Origin: Mesorhizobium sp. B2-1-8
Lineage (GTDB): Bacteria; Pseudomonadota; Alphaproteobacteria; Rhizobiales; Rhizobiaceae
Length of the DNA: 64,000 nucleotides
Direction of reading: 5' to 3'
Assembly (NCBI RefSeq): GCF_006442545.2
Contig: NZ_CP083952.1
Span: 2,845,501-2,909,500 of the forward strand
Made by a program: the position numbers and the translations under genes. Below are positions 48,521 to 57,531 of the stretch, one piece after another (within the stretch, counting starts at the first letter, position 1; every line of letters starts with the position of its first letter). A model generated the notes under the pieces. The model saw nothing but the letters and a program-made list of their open reading frames with translations. It searched no databases and was not told the DNA's origin.

Positions 48521-50626
48521 ATGGCGGATCAGGGCAAGAAAAGTCGCAACGGAGCGTTCTGGGCCAAGGCCCTGGAGAGCGCCGATCTTGGCGTCTGGGA
48601 TTGGGATCTCAGCACCGGCGACTGCTTCTATTCGGCGACCTGGGCCCGGATGCTGGGTTACGAGGAGGGCGAACTTGCCAATGCCAGCGACCTGTGGCTG
48701 CAACTGACCCATCCCGACGACCGGGAACGGGCGCTGGCCAGCGGCGACCGCCACATTGCCGGGCTGACCGACGCCATCGAGACCGAACTCAGGCTCAAGC
48801 ACAAGCAGGGCCATTGGATATGGGTGCTCGACCGCGGCGGCATCGTCGAGCGCGACGCCGACGGCAAGCCGCTCAGGCTGATGGGCGTGCAGACCGACAT
48901 CTCGAAGCAGAAGGCCGCCGAAGCCGCGCTCGAACAGGTCAATATCCGCTTTCGCCTGGCGCTCGCCGCCAGCGGCAGCGGCATCTGGCACTACGACATC
49001 GCCACCAGAAAGAGCTATTGGGACGCGCGCACAAGGGAGATATTCGGCCTCGTGGCGGTGACCGACGAGGTGACGGCCGATCTCTGGCACAGCTACCTGC
49101 ATCCCGACGACAAGGACGCCGCCGAACGCGCCCACAGGGTGCCGTTGGAAACCGACGGCGTCATCGTCTCGCAGTACCGCATTATCAAGCGCGACGGCCA
49201 GATCCGCCATGTCGAATCGCTGCTGCGTTTCATCGCCGCCGCCGGTGCCGCCGGTCAAGTCCTCGGCACGGTGCGCGACATCACCGAGGACAAGCTGCGC
49301 GAGCAGGAGCTTGCCTTCGCCGCCCGCCACGACGCATTGACCGGACTGTGGAACCGCGCCGCCTTCGACAGGCTGCTCGCCGACCACATCGCCACCGGCG
49401 TGACGCTTGCGGTGTTCTACATCGACCTCGACTACTTCAAGGCGCTCAACGATTTCGCCGGCCATGCCGCGGGCGATCTGGCGCTGAAGAGCGTCGCGGC
49501 GGGTATTGGCCGTTGCCTGCCGCCGTCGGCGCATGCGGCGCGGCTCGGCGGCGACGAGTTCGCGCTGATGGTGCCCGGTTGCGACACCGAGCAAGCCGAG
49601 CGGCTGGCCTGCGCCATCCTGGCGGCCGTGCGCGACGCCGATCTCGGCCTTGCCGCGACATCGCGCCGGCTGGCGGCCAGCATCGGCATCGCCATTGTCC
49701 GCGACCGTGTCACCACGGTTGCCGACGCGCTGGCCTGCGCCGACGATGCCTGCTACGCGGCCAAGGCCGCCGGGCGCGATCGCTTCGCGCTGTTTTCGAC
49801 CGATGCCATCTCGGGTTCGGGCGGCCTCAACGCGGCACGGCTCGCCGCCGACACGGTGGACGCCATGGATGACGGCAGGCTGAAACTGTTCGGCCAGGAG
49901 ATCCACCGGCTGGGCAGGCCCTGGGAAGAGAACCGCCATGTCGAGGTGCTGGCGCGGCTTGCCGGAAAGGGCGGTCGGCTGATCCCGCCTGGCGAGTTCA
50001 TACCGGCGGCGGAGCGCTTCGGCATTGCCGCCCGGCTCGACCGCTGGATCATCCGCACCGCGCTGTCGCAGCACAGCGCGGCGATGAAATCCGGCGTGAT
50101 CACGCTCGGCTTCAACCTGTCGGCACAGACGCTGAGCGATCCTGGGCTGTGGGACTTCGTCGACAGCACCATCGAAGAAACCGGGGCGCCGCATTCGGGC
50201 ATCGGCTTCGAGATCACCGAAACCGCCGCCGTCACCAATTTCGATGCCGCCGAAACCTTCGTGCGCAAGGCGCGCGAGCGGCGCTGCAGGGTCAGCCTAG
50301 ACGATTTCGGCGCCGGCATGAGTTCGTTTGAATATCTCAGGCGCTTTCCGGTCGATGCCATCAAGATCGACGGCTCCTTCATCGAGCATATCACGGAAAG
50401 CCGCTTCGACCGCGAGATCGTGCTGGCCATCACCAGCATCGCCCGCAGCCTCGGCTGCGCCGTCGTGGCCGAGAAGATCGAACGGCAGGACACGGTGGCC
50501 ATGCTGGGCGACATCGGCGTCGAGTTCGGCCAGGGCTTCCTGCTGCACCGGCCCGAACCGCTGGAGCGGATCGTGGCGCGCGCGGCACCAATGGCCGACG
50601 ACGCATCGAGACGCAGAGCGTCCTGA
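48521..50626 (+). CDS. PAS-PAS-GGDEF-EAL cyclic-di-GMP signalling protein
   Basis: 701 aa from the ATG at 48521. There is no membrane segment, so it is cytoplasmic. Two PAS domains (about 15-140 with DLGVWDWDLSTGDCFYSATW, and 150-275 with SGSGIWHYDIATRKSYWDAR) precede GGDEF (about 280-440; RLGGDEFALMV) and EAL (about 450-690). The EAL signature reads HVEVLARL instead of EAL, keeping the metal-ligand Glu; FNLSAQTLSD, FEITETAAV, LDDFGAGMSS, KIDGSF and a changed AEKIE are present. Both activities are possible although the phosphodiesterase may be weak. Confidence 0.94.
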   Translation: MADQGKKSRNGAFWAKALESADLGVWDWDLSTGDCFYSATWARMLGYEEGELANASDLWLQLTHPDDRERALASGDRHIAGLTDAIETELRLKHKQGHWIWVLDRGGIVERDADGKPLRLMGVQTDISKQKAAEAALEQVNIRFRLALAASGSGIWHYDIATRKSYWDARTREIFGLVAVTDEVTADLWHSYLHPDDKDAAERAHRVPLETDGVIVSQYRIIKRDGQIRHVESLLRFIAAAGAAGQVLGTVRDITEDKLREQELAFAARHDALTGLWNRAAFDRLLADHIATGVTLAVFYIDLDYFKALNDFAGHAAGDLALKSVAAGIGRCLPPSAHAARLGGDEFALMVPGCDTEQAERLACAILAAVRDADLGLAATSRRLAASIGIAIVRDRVTTVADALACADDACYAAKAAGRDRFALFSTDAISGSGGLNAARLAADTVDAMDDGRLKLFGQEIHRLGRPWEENRHVEVLARLAGKGGRLIPPGEFIPAAERFGIAARLDRWIIRTALSQHSAAMKSGVITLGFNLSAQTLSDPGLWDFVDSTIEETGAPHSGIGFEITETAAVTNFDAAETFVRKARERRCRVSLDDFGAGMSSFEYLRRFPVDAIKIDGSFIEHITESRFDREIVLAITSIARSLGCAVVAEKIERQDTVAMLGDIGVEFGQGFLLHRPEPLERIVARAAPMADDASRRRAS

Positions 50627-50634
50627 CAGACAAA

Positions 50635-50662
50635 ATGCATGTCGCTCCAAAGCGACATGCGT
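50635..50662. repeat. Short hairpin related to the 103-bp repeat
   Basis: ATGCATGTCGCT, loop CCAA, then AGCGACATGCGT form a 12-bp stem with one mismatch. The arms share ATGCATGTCG with the second hairpin of the 103-bp repeats. It lies eight bases after the PAS-GGDEF-EAL stop and may act as a 3' hairpin. Confidence 0.7.
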
Positions 50663-50720
50663 GAAGAAGACGAAGACTTGATGCGCGCGGCCTGAATCCG
50701 TTGAACACGGCGCGTTTTGT

Positions 50721-50927
50721 TCAACCGTGCCGGCGCGCCGCCGCTCGCGGAAATTCCAGCAGCCCGGGTTCCGGCTTCCTGTGCTGTGCTTCCGCCACCA
50801 TCTCGATCAACAGGTCGAGGGCCTCGCATGTCGAACGACTCGTCTCGTCATTGCCGCGAAGATAGTGGTAGGCGCGTTCGAGATGGAGACGGGCGGCTGA
50901 AAAATCGCTGGTCAATGGTCCCTCCAT
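50721..50927 (-). CDS. Small helical conserved-looking protein
   Basis: 68 aa from the ATG at 50925-50927. The sequence is mostly alpha-helical: FSAARLHLERAYHYLRGNDE and ALDLLIEMVAEAQHR, ending in a Pro/Arg-rich tail. The pattern resembles small rhizobial proteins of unknown role. Codon use fits a coding region, but the ribosome binding site is weak. Convergent with the PAS-GGDEF-EAL gene. Confidence 0.6.
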   Translation of the reverse strand: MEGPLTSDFSAARLHLERAYHYLRGNDETSRSTCEALDLLIEMVAEAQHRKPEPGLLEFPRAAARRHG

Positions 50928-51292
50928 GATCCCGCCCTAATGTTATCTTGGCCGGCCTGGCGCAACGCTGGGTAAATATCCACAGGCGCCTTTTATTCAA
51001 ATGCCCGCGAATGACGTGAAGAGGCACGGCTGACGGCGGCGCCGTCGTGTCAGGAGTGACGGCGCGACGGCTTTGCGCGGTTCGGTGGCTAGGGACAATG
51101 CGGAGATCGTGGCCGCTGCCGCCGCGGTTTTTTGCCCGGCGATTCAGCTGACTTCAAGGTCGAGGCGGGTGCCCGACGTCCCTGACACCGGCAGTATCCC
51201 GTACATTTGCATAAGCGTTTGTTAGTCATCTGAAATCACATTTCAGTATTGTTTGTTTGTTACTTGCTAAGGCGCGCGTGGAGGGCGATACC
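50928..51292. other. Intergenic region upstream of the nitroreductase pair
   Basis: About 365 bases with no supported gene. The part from 51,190 to 51,270 is AT-rich and probably holds the promoter of the nitroreductase operon. No clear palindrome was found. Confidence 0.4.
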
Positions 51293-52336
51293 TTGACCGA
51301 AAGCAATGTAACGATACCGGCCATTTGGCGGGAAATTGCCCGCTACGCCGTCAGTTGCCCCAGTCCTCACAACACGCAACCTTTCCGGCTGCGCATCCGC
51401 AGCGACAGCGAGGCGGACATCATCTTTCTGCCGCGCCGCGGTTTATGGGTGGCCGATCCGCATGGCCGCTTTACCTGGCTGACCGCGGGCATCTTCGCCC
51501 AGGTTTGCGCCATCGCCGCGCATGGCCTGGGCTACGAGCTCGATTGCCGCACGGATTTCTCCGCGATGTATCCCGGCGGCGATACCGAGACGCCGCAAAT
51601 CATCTCACGCCTGACGCTGAGGCCGGCGGCGGCTCCGGTGGCCGATTTCGACAGCCAGTTGATTCTCGATCGCCACACCTCCCGGCTTCCCTATGACGGG
51701 CAGGCGATCCCCGAAGCGCTGCTTTTGGACATGGAGGCCGAAGCGCGGCGCACCGGCCACCGCTTCGAGGCACGCAGCGATGCCCAGGCCATCGACTGGG
51801 TGATCGAGCTCAACCGCCAGGCACTCTTTCACGACATGATGAACGCGCCGATCCGCAACGAGCTGGTGCGCTGGCTGCGCTTTGGCACGCGCGAGGAAGA
51901 CATTACCGGCGACGGCCTGTCGGCACGCTGTCTCGGTTTCTCCGCCCGGCTGCTCAAAAGCTTCTTCACCAGCCCCGGCTTCTGGACCTTGCCCGGCATC
52001 AAAAGTCTTGTCGGTTTCGTCTATGGCCGCAGCATGAAGGGCGTCGGCACCATCGGCTGGCTGCGCGGTCCCTACGTGACCATGGAGGACTGGTTCAACG
52101 CCGGCACCACCATGTTCCGTCTCTGGCTGATCGTCACCCGCCATGGCTACTACTGGCAGCCTTACGGTTCGGTGATCACCTCGGACGAGGCGCGCACCAA
52201 CATGATCGGTTATTTCGGCATGCCGGATGAAAAAGGCGGCGCGGACATGGTCTGGCTGCTGCTGCGGCTCGGCAAGAGCCAAACCCCACCCCTGAGCTAC
52301 CGGCTCCCGTTCGAGGACATCATCCTATGCGGCTGA
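51293..52336 (+). CDS. Nitroreductase-fold protein (Acg/TpaF-like)
   Basis: 347 aa from a TTG at 51293 chosen for GGAGGG seven bases upstream; the frame is open further up. Near the N-terminus SCPSPHNTQPFRLRI is the FMN-binding start of nitroreductases, and the double-length layout with FNAGTTMFRLWLIVTRHGYY and GYFGMPDEKGG near the end fits the Acg-like nitroreductase family, in which one chain forms a pseudo-dimer. Such proteins may store or bind flavin, or act in thiazole/oxazole or other tailoring chemistry. It overlaps the next gene by ten bases, so the two are coupled. Confidence 0.8.
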   Translation: MTESNVTIPAIWREIARYAVSCPSPHNTQPFRLRIRSDSEADIIFLPRRGLWVADPHGRFTWLTAGIFAQVCAIAAHGLGYELDCRTDFSAMYPGGDTETPQIISRLTLRPAAAPVADFDSQLILDRHTSRLPYDGQAIPEALLLDMEAEARRTGHRFEARSDAQAIDWVIELNRQALFHDMMNAPIRNELVRWLRFGTREEDITGDGLSARCLGFSARLLKSFFTSPGFWTLPGIKSLVGFVYGRSMKGVGTIGWLRGPYVTMEDWFNAGTTMFRLWLIVTRHGYYWQPYGSVITSDEARTNMIGYFGMPDEKGGADMVWLLLRLGKSQTPPLSYRLPFEDIILCG

Positions 52337-53883
52337 TCAAGCAAGCGGTGCGGCCTTTCTTCCTGGCGCTGGTCGCGCTCGTCAACGTCGTCGAGCGCGC
52401 CTTCGCCTCGTCGCGGCATGCCTACAAGATCCTGCTCATCCCGGGTTTCGAGCGGATGCGGTGGGGCGTCGGCGCCTGGCGCGCCTGGGCGAATTTCTAT
52501 CATGCCTACGCCAAGGTCCCGGCCTATCGCGATTATATCGACAGGCTGGGCGGCAAGCCCGAAATTATGCTCGACCACGTCACCAAGCCGGACCTGACGT
52601 CCATTCCGGAAATGGACAAGGACAGCTACGTCAAGAAATACCCTCAGGAAGAGCGGCTGCTGGGTGGCAAGCTGCCGTCGATGGGGGTGATGGTCGATGA
52701 ATCCTCCGGCAGCAGCGGCATGCCGACAAGCTGGGTGCGGGGCAAGACCGAACGGCTGATCACCAAGCAGATGATGCAGATGACGTTCCTGCGCATCACT
52801 GGCGAGAACGAGACCCTGTTCATCCTCAACGCCTTCGCGCTCGGCGCGTGGGCGACCGGCATGAACGTCGCGATCTCCCTGACTGACACGACGATCCTGA
52901 AGTCGACGGGCCCGAACCTTGACAAGATCGTCAACACGATCCACGAGTTCGGCCCGCGCTTCCGCTATGTGGTCATGGGCTACCCGCCGTTCCTGAAGAC
53001 GCTCGTCGACGATCCGCGTCTCGACTGGTCCAAATTCACCATCGATGCCGCCTTTGGTGGCGAGGGGATCTCGGAAAGCCTGCGCGACTATCTCCTGAAG
53101 AAATTCCGCCGCGTCGTCGGCAGCTACGGCGCCTCCGACCTCGAGGTCAATCTCGCGCTCGAGAGCGAACTCACCATCAATTTGCGCCGCGCACTGCTCG
53201 GCGACGAACGGTTGCGCGAGGCGATCATCCGTGTCGGCTACGGCGTCACGCCGATGGTCTTCCAGTACAATCCGCTGGCCTATTATCTGGAGGAGAACGC
53301 CAAGGGCGAGCTGGTGGCGACGATTTCGCGGCCCTACAACATATCGCCCAAGATTCGCTACAACATCCACGATCGCGGCCATGTGCTGCGCTTCGGCGAA
53401 TTGAAGCGCATCCTGCGCGACACTGGACATGGCGACATGCTGAAAAACAGCGGTCGCATCCTCGATCTGCCGCTGTTGTTCATCTACGGCCGCTCCGACA
53501 TGTCGATCGAATACTACGGCGCCAAGGTCACGCCGGACAGTTTGCGCGAGATCCTGTTCGGCCTCGACGTGCTGGCGCCGGTGCTGTCGACCTTCCGCCT
53601 GATCTCTTATGAGGACGCCGCCCACAACAAGCGCATGGAAGTGGCTGTCGAACTGGTCGAGGGGGCGACACTGCCGCTGCCGGTCGAAACCTTGCAGGAG
53701 ACGGTGTTCGAGAGGCTGGCCACCATGAACGGCGATTTCCTCAACGCCTGGAAGCGCACGGCAACGCCGGAGAACATGCCGGAGCTCAAGGTGTTTGCCT
53801 TCAACACCGGTCCGTTCGAAGGCGGCCAGCGACGGCTGAAGAACGAGTATGTCGCCTCGAACATCAAATACGACAAGCTCTGA
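52327..53883 (+). CDS. CapK/PaaK-like adenylate-forming enzyme
   Basis: 518 aa. A hydrophobic N-terminus (about 1-25) is followed by a PaaK/CapK-type fold: DESSGSSGMPTSWVRGKTE is the P-loop-like Ser/Gly-rich motif for ATP, VVGSYGASDLEVNLALES the adenylate-binding motif with the acidic residue, and RYNIHDRGHVLRFGE the hinge Asp region. Family members activate aryl or acyl acids as adenylates, often as stand-alone ligases in polysaccharide or natural product pathways. The substrate is unknown. It shares a transcript with the nitroreductase, a pairing suggesting a small tailoring pathway. Confidence 0.82.
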   Translation: MRLIKQAVRPFFLALVALVNVVERAFASSRHAYKILLIPGFERMRWGVGAWRAWANFYHAYAKVPAYRDYIDRLGGKPEIMLDHVTKPDLTSIPEMDKDSYVKKYPQEERLLGGKLPSMGVMVDESSGSSGMPTSWVRGKTERLITKQMMQMTFLRITGENETLFILNAFALGAWATGMNVAISLTDTTILKSTGPNLDKIVNTIHEFGPRFRYVVMGYPPFLKTLVDDPRLDWSKFTIDAAFGGEGISESLRDYLLKKFRRVVGSYGASDLEVNLALESELTINLRRALLGDERLREAIIRVGYGVTPMVFQYNPLAYYLEENAKGELVATISRPYNISPKIRYNIHDRGHVLRFGELKRILRDTGHGDMLKNSGRILDLPLLFIYGRSDMSIEYYGAKVTPDSLREILFGLDVLAPVLSTFRLISYEDAAHNKRMEVAVELVEGATLPLPVETLQETVFERLATMNGDFLNAWKRTATPENMPELKVFAFNTGPFEGGQRRLKNEYVASNIKYDKL

Positions 53884-53890
53884 CGCCGAC

Positions 53891-53933
53891 CTCTCTGACC
53901 GCGATCTCTCTGACTGTGACTTCTCTGACTGCA
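53891..53933. repeat. Short imperfect tandem repeat, about three units of 14-15 bases
   Basis: CTCTCTGACCGCGAT, CTCTCTGACTGTGA and CTTCTCTGACTGCA follow one another directly after the CapK-like stop. Likely replication slippage; no function is suggested. Confidence 0.6.
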
Positions 53934-53980
53934 CTTGGGGTCGACGAGCCGATCAGCGGCCGGCCAGCCGGCTTCCCGTG

Positions 53981-54940
53981 TCAGGCGTACAATGGCCTAG
54001 TCAGGCAATGGACGCCGCCGGTCGCCTTGGCGATCTCGGTGCCCTTGACGAGATGGATTGTTACGCCGGCGGCCGCTTCCAGCGTGGCCTTGAGTTCGGC
54101 CGGGAGGTCGAAGGCGAGGTAGCTGCGATTGCCCAGCGGCAACAGGTTGCAGCGTTCATGGGCGATGGCATCGGCCTTGTCGCAGCGAACGATTGAACAG
54201 CCCAGCGCCTCTGCATAGGCAAGCGGGTTCACCGGGCTCAGCCGGCGATCCTCGTCGATGAGGAAGCCAGCGCCGAACATGCCGGCCGCCGCCAGGATGA
54301 CCTTGTTGGGCAGCACGGTGAAGCCGGTGTCGAGATGCAGCAACTCGGGATCGTGCGAGAGGCCGATGATATAGTCGACATGGTGGGGGATGAGGTCGAG
54401 CGCCAGCTTGATCGCGGCCGCCTTGGTGGTGCGCACGCCAAAGCCGACAAGCAACACGCGCCGGCCGTCGAAGGTTACCGGCAGAACGTCGCCACCCTCC
54501 AGATATTCGTCATGCTCGAGACGGGTGAGCGGCTTCATGCCCAGTCTTTGCAGGGCGGCGGTGACGATTTCAGCCTCGCGGGCGCGGCTCGGCAGAGCCG
54601 GCCGGGTCGGAATGAATGTCGAGGGCGACCACGGCAAGGTCACCGAGCTGTCACGCATGAAAATCAGGTTCGGATTGCCGGCGGCTTCTAGCCGGTACGG
54701 CTCATGGTCGGCAAGCACGTCATCGAGATAGAGGGTGTCGACATGGCTTCCGATCAGCGCGGCGAAGGAGTCATATTCGGCGTAGAGTTCGTCGACATGC
54801 GGAAGGTCGAGGAAATTGAGCGCCGCCAGCCGTTCCCTGGACAGGTTCTCCAATGACAGGCCGTGCCGGGGATGATGCATGAGCATGCGTCTGGGCGGCA
54901 CATGGTATTCGGAGAAATCGTCCTCGGTGACGGTGAGCAA
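53981..54940 (-). CDS. Arginine deiminase/dimethylarginine dimethylaminohydrolase-like amidinotransferase family protein
   Basis: 319 aa from a TTG at 54938-54940 with GGAGGG upstream. The pentein motifs are intact: NLIFMRDSSVTLPW, YLEGGDVLPVTFDGRRVLLV, the catalytic His in LLHLDTGFTVL and the nucleophile Cys in TGGVHCLTRPL. The family hydrolyses or transfers amidino groups of arginine derivatives. The exact reaction, arginine deiminase or dimethylarginine hydrolase, is undecided. Same strand as the hydroxycinnamate genes but about 110 bases downstream of them. Confidence 0.88.
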   Translation of the reverse strand: MLTVTEDDFSEYHVPPRRMLMHHPRHGLSLENLSRERLAALNFLDLPHVDELYAEYDSFAALIGSHVDTLYLDDVLADHEPYRLEAAGNPNLIFMRDSSVTLPWSPSTFIPTRPALPSRAREAEIVTAALQRLGMKPLTRLEHDEYLEGGDVLPVTFDGRRVLLVGFGVRTTKAAAIKLALDLIPHHVDYIIGLSHDPELLHLDTGFTVLPNKVILAAAGMFGAGFLIDEDRRLSPVNPLAYAEALGCSIVRCDKADAIAHERCNLLPLGNRSYLAFDLPAELKATLEAAAGVTIHLVKGTEIAKATGGVHCLTRPLYA

Positions 54941-55049
54941 GGAGCCCCCTCCGTTGGTGTCGCGCCGACCCTAGCGTCGATATCCTCATAAAAGGTTAGG
55001 CGAACGCCGTGGCGATCTTGCGACAGGCGACGGTGGCGCGGCGTCAGGC

Positions 55050-56558
55050 CTATACGCCGGCCGCCCACCCGCGCAGAATGTGTTTCTGGATCTTGCCGGA
55101 CGCGGTGCGCGGCAGCGCCTCGGTGAGCAGAAACTGCTTCGGCACCTTGTAGCGGGCGATGCGGGCGCCGCAATGGCTTGCGAGAGCGGCCGGATCCAGG
55201 ACGCGGCCGGATTTGAGCACGATGAAGGCGCGGCCGACTTCGCCCCAGCGCTCGTCGGCGACGCCGATCACCGCGGCTTCGGCGATGTCGGGATGGTCGA
55301 GCAGCACCATCTCGATTTCGGCGGGATAGACGTTCTCGCCACCGGAGATGAACATGTCCTTGCGGCGGTCGACGAGAGTGACGAAGCCTTCGTCATCGCG
55401 CCGCGCGATGTCGCCGGTGCGGAACCAGCCATCGGCGGTGAAGGCGCGCGCCGTCTCTTCCGGCCGGTTCCAGTAGCCCGGCGTGATCGAGGGGCCGGAC
55501 AGCCATATCTCGCCCGGTTCGCCGGCGGCGACGTCCCGGCCGTGGTCGTCGACGATACGCAGGCCGATCGTCAGCGCAGGCAGGCCGGCCGAGCCGGCCT
55601 TGCGGGCTATCCGCTCGGCCTCGACCGGCATGCCAAGCACGGTGCCGGCTTCCGTCATGCCGAAGCCGTCGACCATGCGGATGCCTTGTGCCAGCCACCA
55701 AACGATGTCGATGGCCGGGTTCGGCGCGCCGCCGGTGAAGATGGCGGTGAGGGACGTCCAGCGCGCCGGCGCGAAGTCGGGGTGTTCACGCAGCATCCTC
55801 GCCATCTGCGGCACGCAGAAATAGTGGGTGATACCGAGGGCGGGGTCGGCCAGGCGGCGGTTGGTCACACCGGCGTCGAACCCGGGCGAGATCAGCACCG
55901 TGCCGCCTTGCAGCAGCGGCGGACGCAGGCTGGTGATGAGACCGATGACATGGAACATCGGTGCATCGCAGAGGAAGACGCTGGCATTGCCGACGCGCCC
56001 CAGCACGCCGAAATTGACTGCGGTGGCCAACGCGTTGCGCTCCGTGACGACGACGCCCTTCGGCCGGCCCGACGTACCCGATGTGTAGAGGATGATCGAT
56101 GGCGTATCGCCGTCCGGCAGGGGACGGCGCGGTGCCGGCGCCTGAGCCTCGACCGCCTTGGCGAAGGTCGCGACTTCGATCGATAGGCAGCCCGCCGGCA
56201 ACGTCATTTCGAGCGCTGCGTCATGCAGCAGCAACACCGGGCCGCAATCGGCAAGGATCGCCTGCCGTTCGGCGCCGGCGAGCCGCCAGTTGAGCGGCAC
56301 GAAGATGGCGCCGAGCCGCATGGCGGCCTGCTGCAGGACAAGCAGGTCGGCGCTGTTGCGGGCAAGCGTGGCGATCCGTTGCCCCTTTTCGATGCCACGG
56401 GCGGTTTCGAGGACGCCGACGGCGCGCTGGATGGCCCGGTCGAGCGCCGCATAAGTCCAGCGCCTGCCGGATGCCAGGTCGACGCAGGCAAGACGGTCCG
56501 GCTGCGTCCCGGCGTGCAAGGCCACGGGATCCGATGTCGTCCAGGTTGGCATTCGCAT
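55050..56558 (-). CDS. Acyl-CoA synthetase, likely hydroxycinnamate--CoA ligase
   Basis: 502 aa. The AMP-binding signature is SIILYTSGTSGRPKGVVVTE; further A-motifs GFGMTEAG, WFRTGDIARRDDEGF and PRTASGKIQKHIL with the catalytic C-terminal Lys are present. Length and order are typical of class I ligases. Linkage to the hydratase/lyase gene 32 bases upstream (56591) and to the MarR gene points to 4-coumarate or ferulate as substrate (CouL/FerA-like). The family itself accepts many acids, so this is inferred from context. Confidence 0.9.
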   Translation of the reverse strand: MRMPTWTTSDPVALHAGTQPDRLACVDLASGRRWTYAALDRAIQRAVGVLETARGIEKGQRIATLARNSADLLVLQQAAMRLGAIFVPLNWRLAGAERQAILADCGPVLLLHDAALEMTLPAGCLSIEVATFAKAVEAQAPAPRRPLPDGDTPSIILYTSGTSGRPKGVVVTERNALATAVNFGVLGRVGNASVFLCDAPMFHVIGLITSLRPPLLQGGTVLISPGFDAGVTNRRLADPALGITHYFCVPQMARMLREHPDFAPARWTSLTAIFTGGAPNPAIDIVWWLAQGIRMVDGFGMTEAGTVLGMPVEAERIARKAGSAGLPALTIGLRIVDDHGRDVAAGEPGEIWLSGPSITPGYWNRPEETARAFTADGWFRTGDIARRDDEGFVTLVDRRKDMFISGGENVYPAEIEMVLLDHPDIAEAAVIGVADERWGEVGRAFIVLKSGRVLDPAALASHCGARIARYKVPKQFLLTEALPRTASGKIQKHILRGWAAGV

Positions 56559-56590
56559 CTCCTCCCAGATTGCGTCGATGGTTTATCGCG

Positions 56591-57406
56591 TCATCTGGCC
56601 TTGTCGTAGGCGCCAAGACCCGGCTTGTAGCTCTTCTCGTCGATGAACTGGCGGATGCCCTCCTTGCGGCCGTCATTGTCATGGGAGTTGGCCGCTTCCT
56701 GCGCCCGCACGAGATAGTCCTCGGCATTGTCATAGGTCATCTCGGTAACGCGGCGGATAGCGTCCTTGGTCGCCTTCAGGGCAATCGGGTTCTTCTTCAA
56801 AAGGACGTTCGCAACCTCGGCGACACGCGCCTTCAGGTCGGCCAGCGGCAGGCTTTCATTGACCAGCTTCCAGGCGGCGGCCTTTCTGCCGTCGATGAGC
56901 TCGCCCGTCAGCGCATGGTACATGGCGTCGCGCATCGACAAGAGGTCGACCACCACCTTGGTGGCGCCGCCGCCGGGCAGTATGCCCCAGTTGATCTCCG
57001 ACAAGGCGAACCGGGCCTCATCGGCGGCGAAGGCGAGATCGCAAGCAAAGAGCGGGCCATAGCCGCCGCCGAAACACCAGCCATTGACCATGGCGATGGT
57101 CGGCTTGTGGTACCAGCGCAGGCGCCGCCACCAGCCATAGGCTTCGGACTGCGCCTTGCGGATGGCGCCGAGGCCCTTGGCTTCCGTCTCGCGGAAATAC
57201 TCCTTGAGGTCCATGCCCGCCGACCAGGCGCTGCCTTCGCCCGACAGCACCAGCACGCCGACATCGTCACGGAATTCGAGTTCGTCCAGAACCTCCATCA
57301 TCCGCCGGTTGAGTGCGGGGTTCATACAATTGCGCTTGTCCGGCCGGTTGAAACGCACCCAGGCGATGCCGTTCTCGACATCGAAGGCAACGGGCTCTTC
57401 GGTCAT
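56591..57406 (-). CDS. ech: p-Hydroxycinnamoyl-CoA hydratase/lyase
   Basis: 271 aa. It is a crotonase with the hydratase/lyase hallmarks: SAWSAGMDLKEYFRETEA, VNGWCFGGGYGPLFACDLAF and ALSEINWGILPGGGATKVVV with the catalytic Glu near 137. By memory of Pseudomonas HCHL, a Ser in the GGGF-S-PL segment is Gly here. The enzyme hydrates feruloyl- or coumaroyl-CoA and cleaves it to vanillin or 4-hydroxybenzaldehyde and acetyl-CoA. It is the first gene of the ligase operon and is divergent from the MarR regulator across two operator palindromes. Confidence 0.9.
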   Translation of the reverse strand: MTEEPVAFDVENGIAWVRFNRPDKRNCMNPALNRRMMEVLDELEFRDDVGVLVLSGEGSAWSAGMDLKEYFRETEAKGLGAIRKAQSEAYGWWRRLRWYHKPTIAMVNGWCFGGGYGPLFACDLAFAADEARFALSEINWGILPGGGATKVVVDLLSMRDAMYHALTGELIDGRKAAAWKLVNESLPLADLKARVAEVANVLLKKNPIALKATKDAIRRVTEMTYDNAEDYLVRAQEAANSHDNDGRKEGIRQFIDEKSYKPGLGAYDKAR

Positions 57407-57447
57407 GGTCAGTGTCCTCTCATACGGCGCGACGGTCGCGAAAATTG

Positions 57448-57485
57448 CTATGCGATATAGCTATCTAGTTTGCTATGTCGCATAG
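57448..57485. promoter_or_regulatory. Two MarR operator palindromes
   Basis: CTATGCGATATAG (57448-57460) and CTATGTCGCATAG (57473-57485) are related 13-base palindromes with centres 25 bases apart. They lie between the divergent hydratase/lyase and MarR genes, directly over the expected promoters, as for CouR/FerC-type repressors released by hydroxycinnamoyl-CoA. Confidence 0.75.
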
Positions 57486-57531
57486 TCTTTTTTGCTTGAC
57501 AAGGGCTTTGATCACGGCGATCGGTTCGAGC

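Noticed and set aside
48410-50194. Long minus-strand frame opposite the PAS-GGDEF-EAL gene
   Set aside because: Antisense to a gene with intact GGDEF and EAL-like motifs; the His/Arg/Gly-rich product matches no family.
52297-53934. Long minus-strand frame opposite the CapK-like gene
   Set aside because: It is fully antisense to a gene with clear adenylate-forming motifs; such long antisense frames are common in GC-rich coding DNA.
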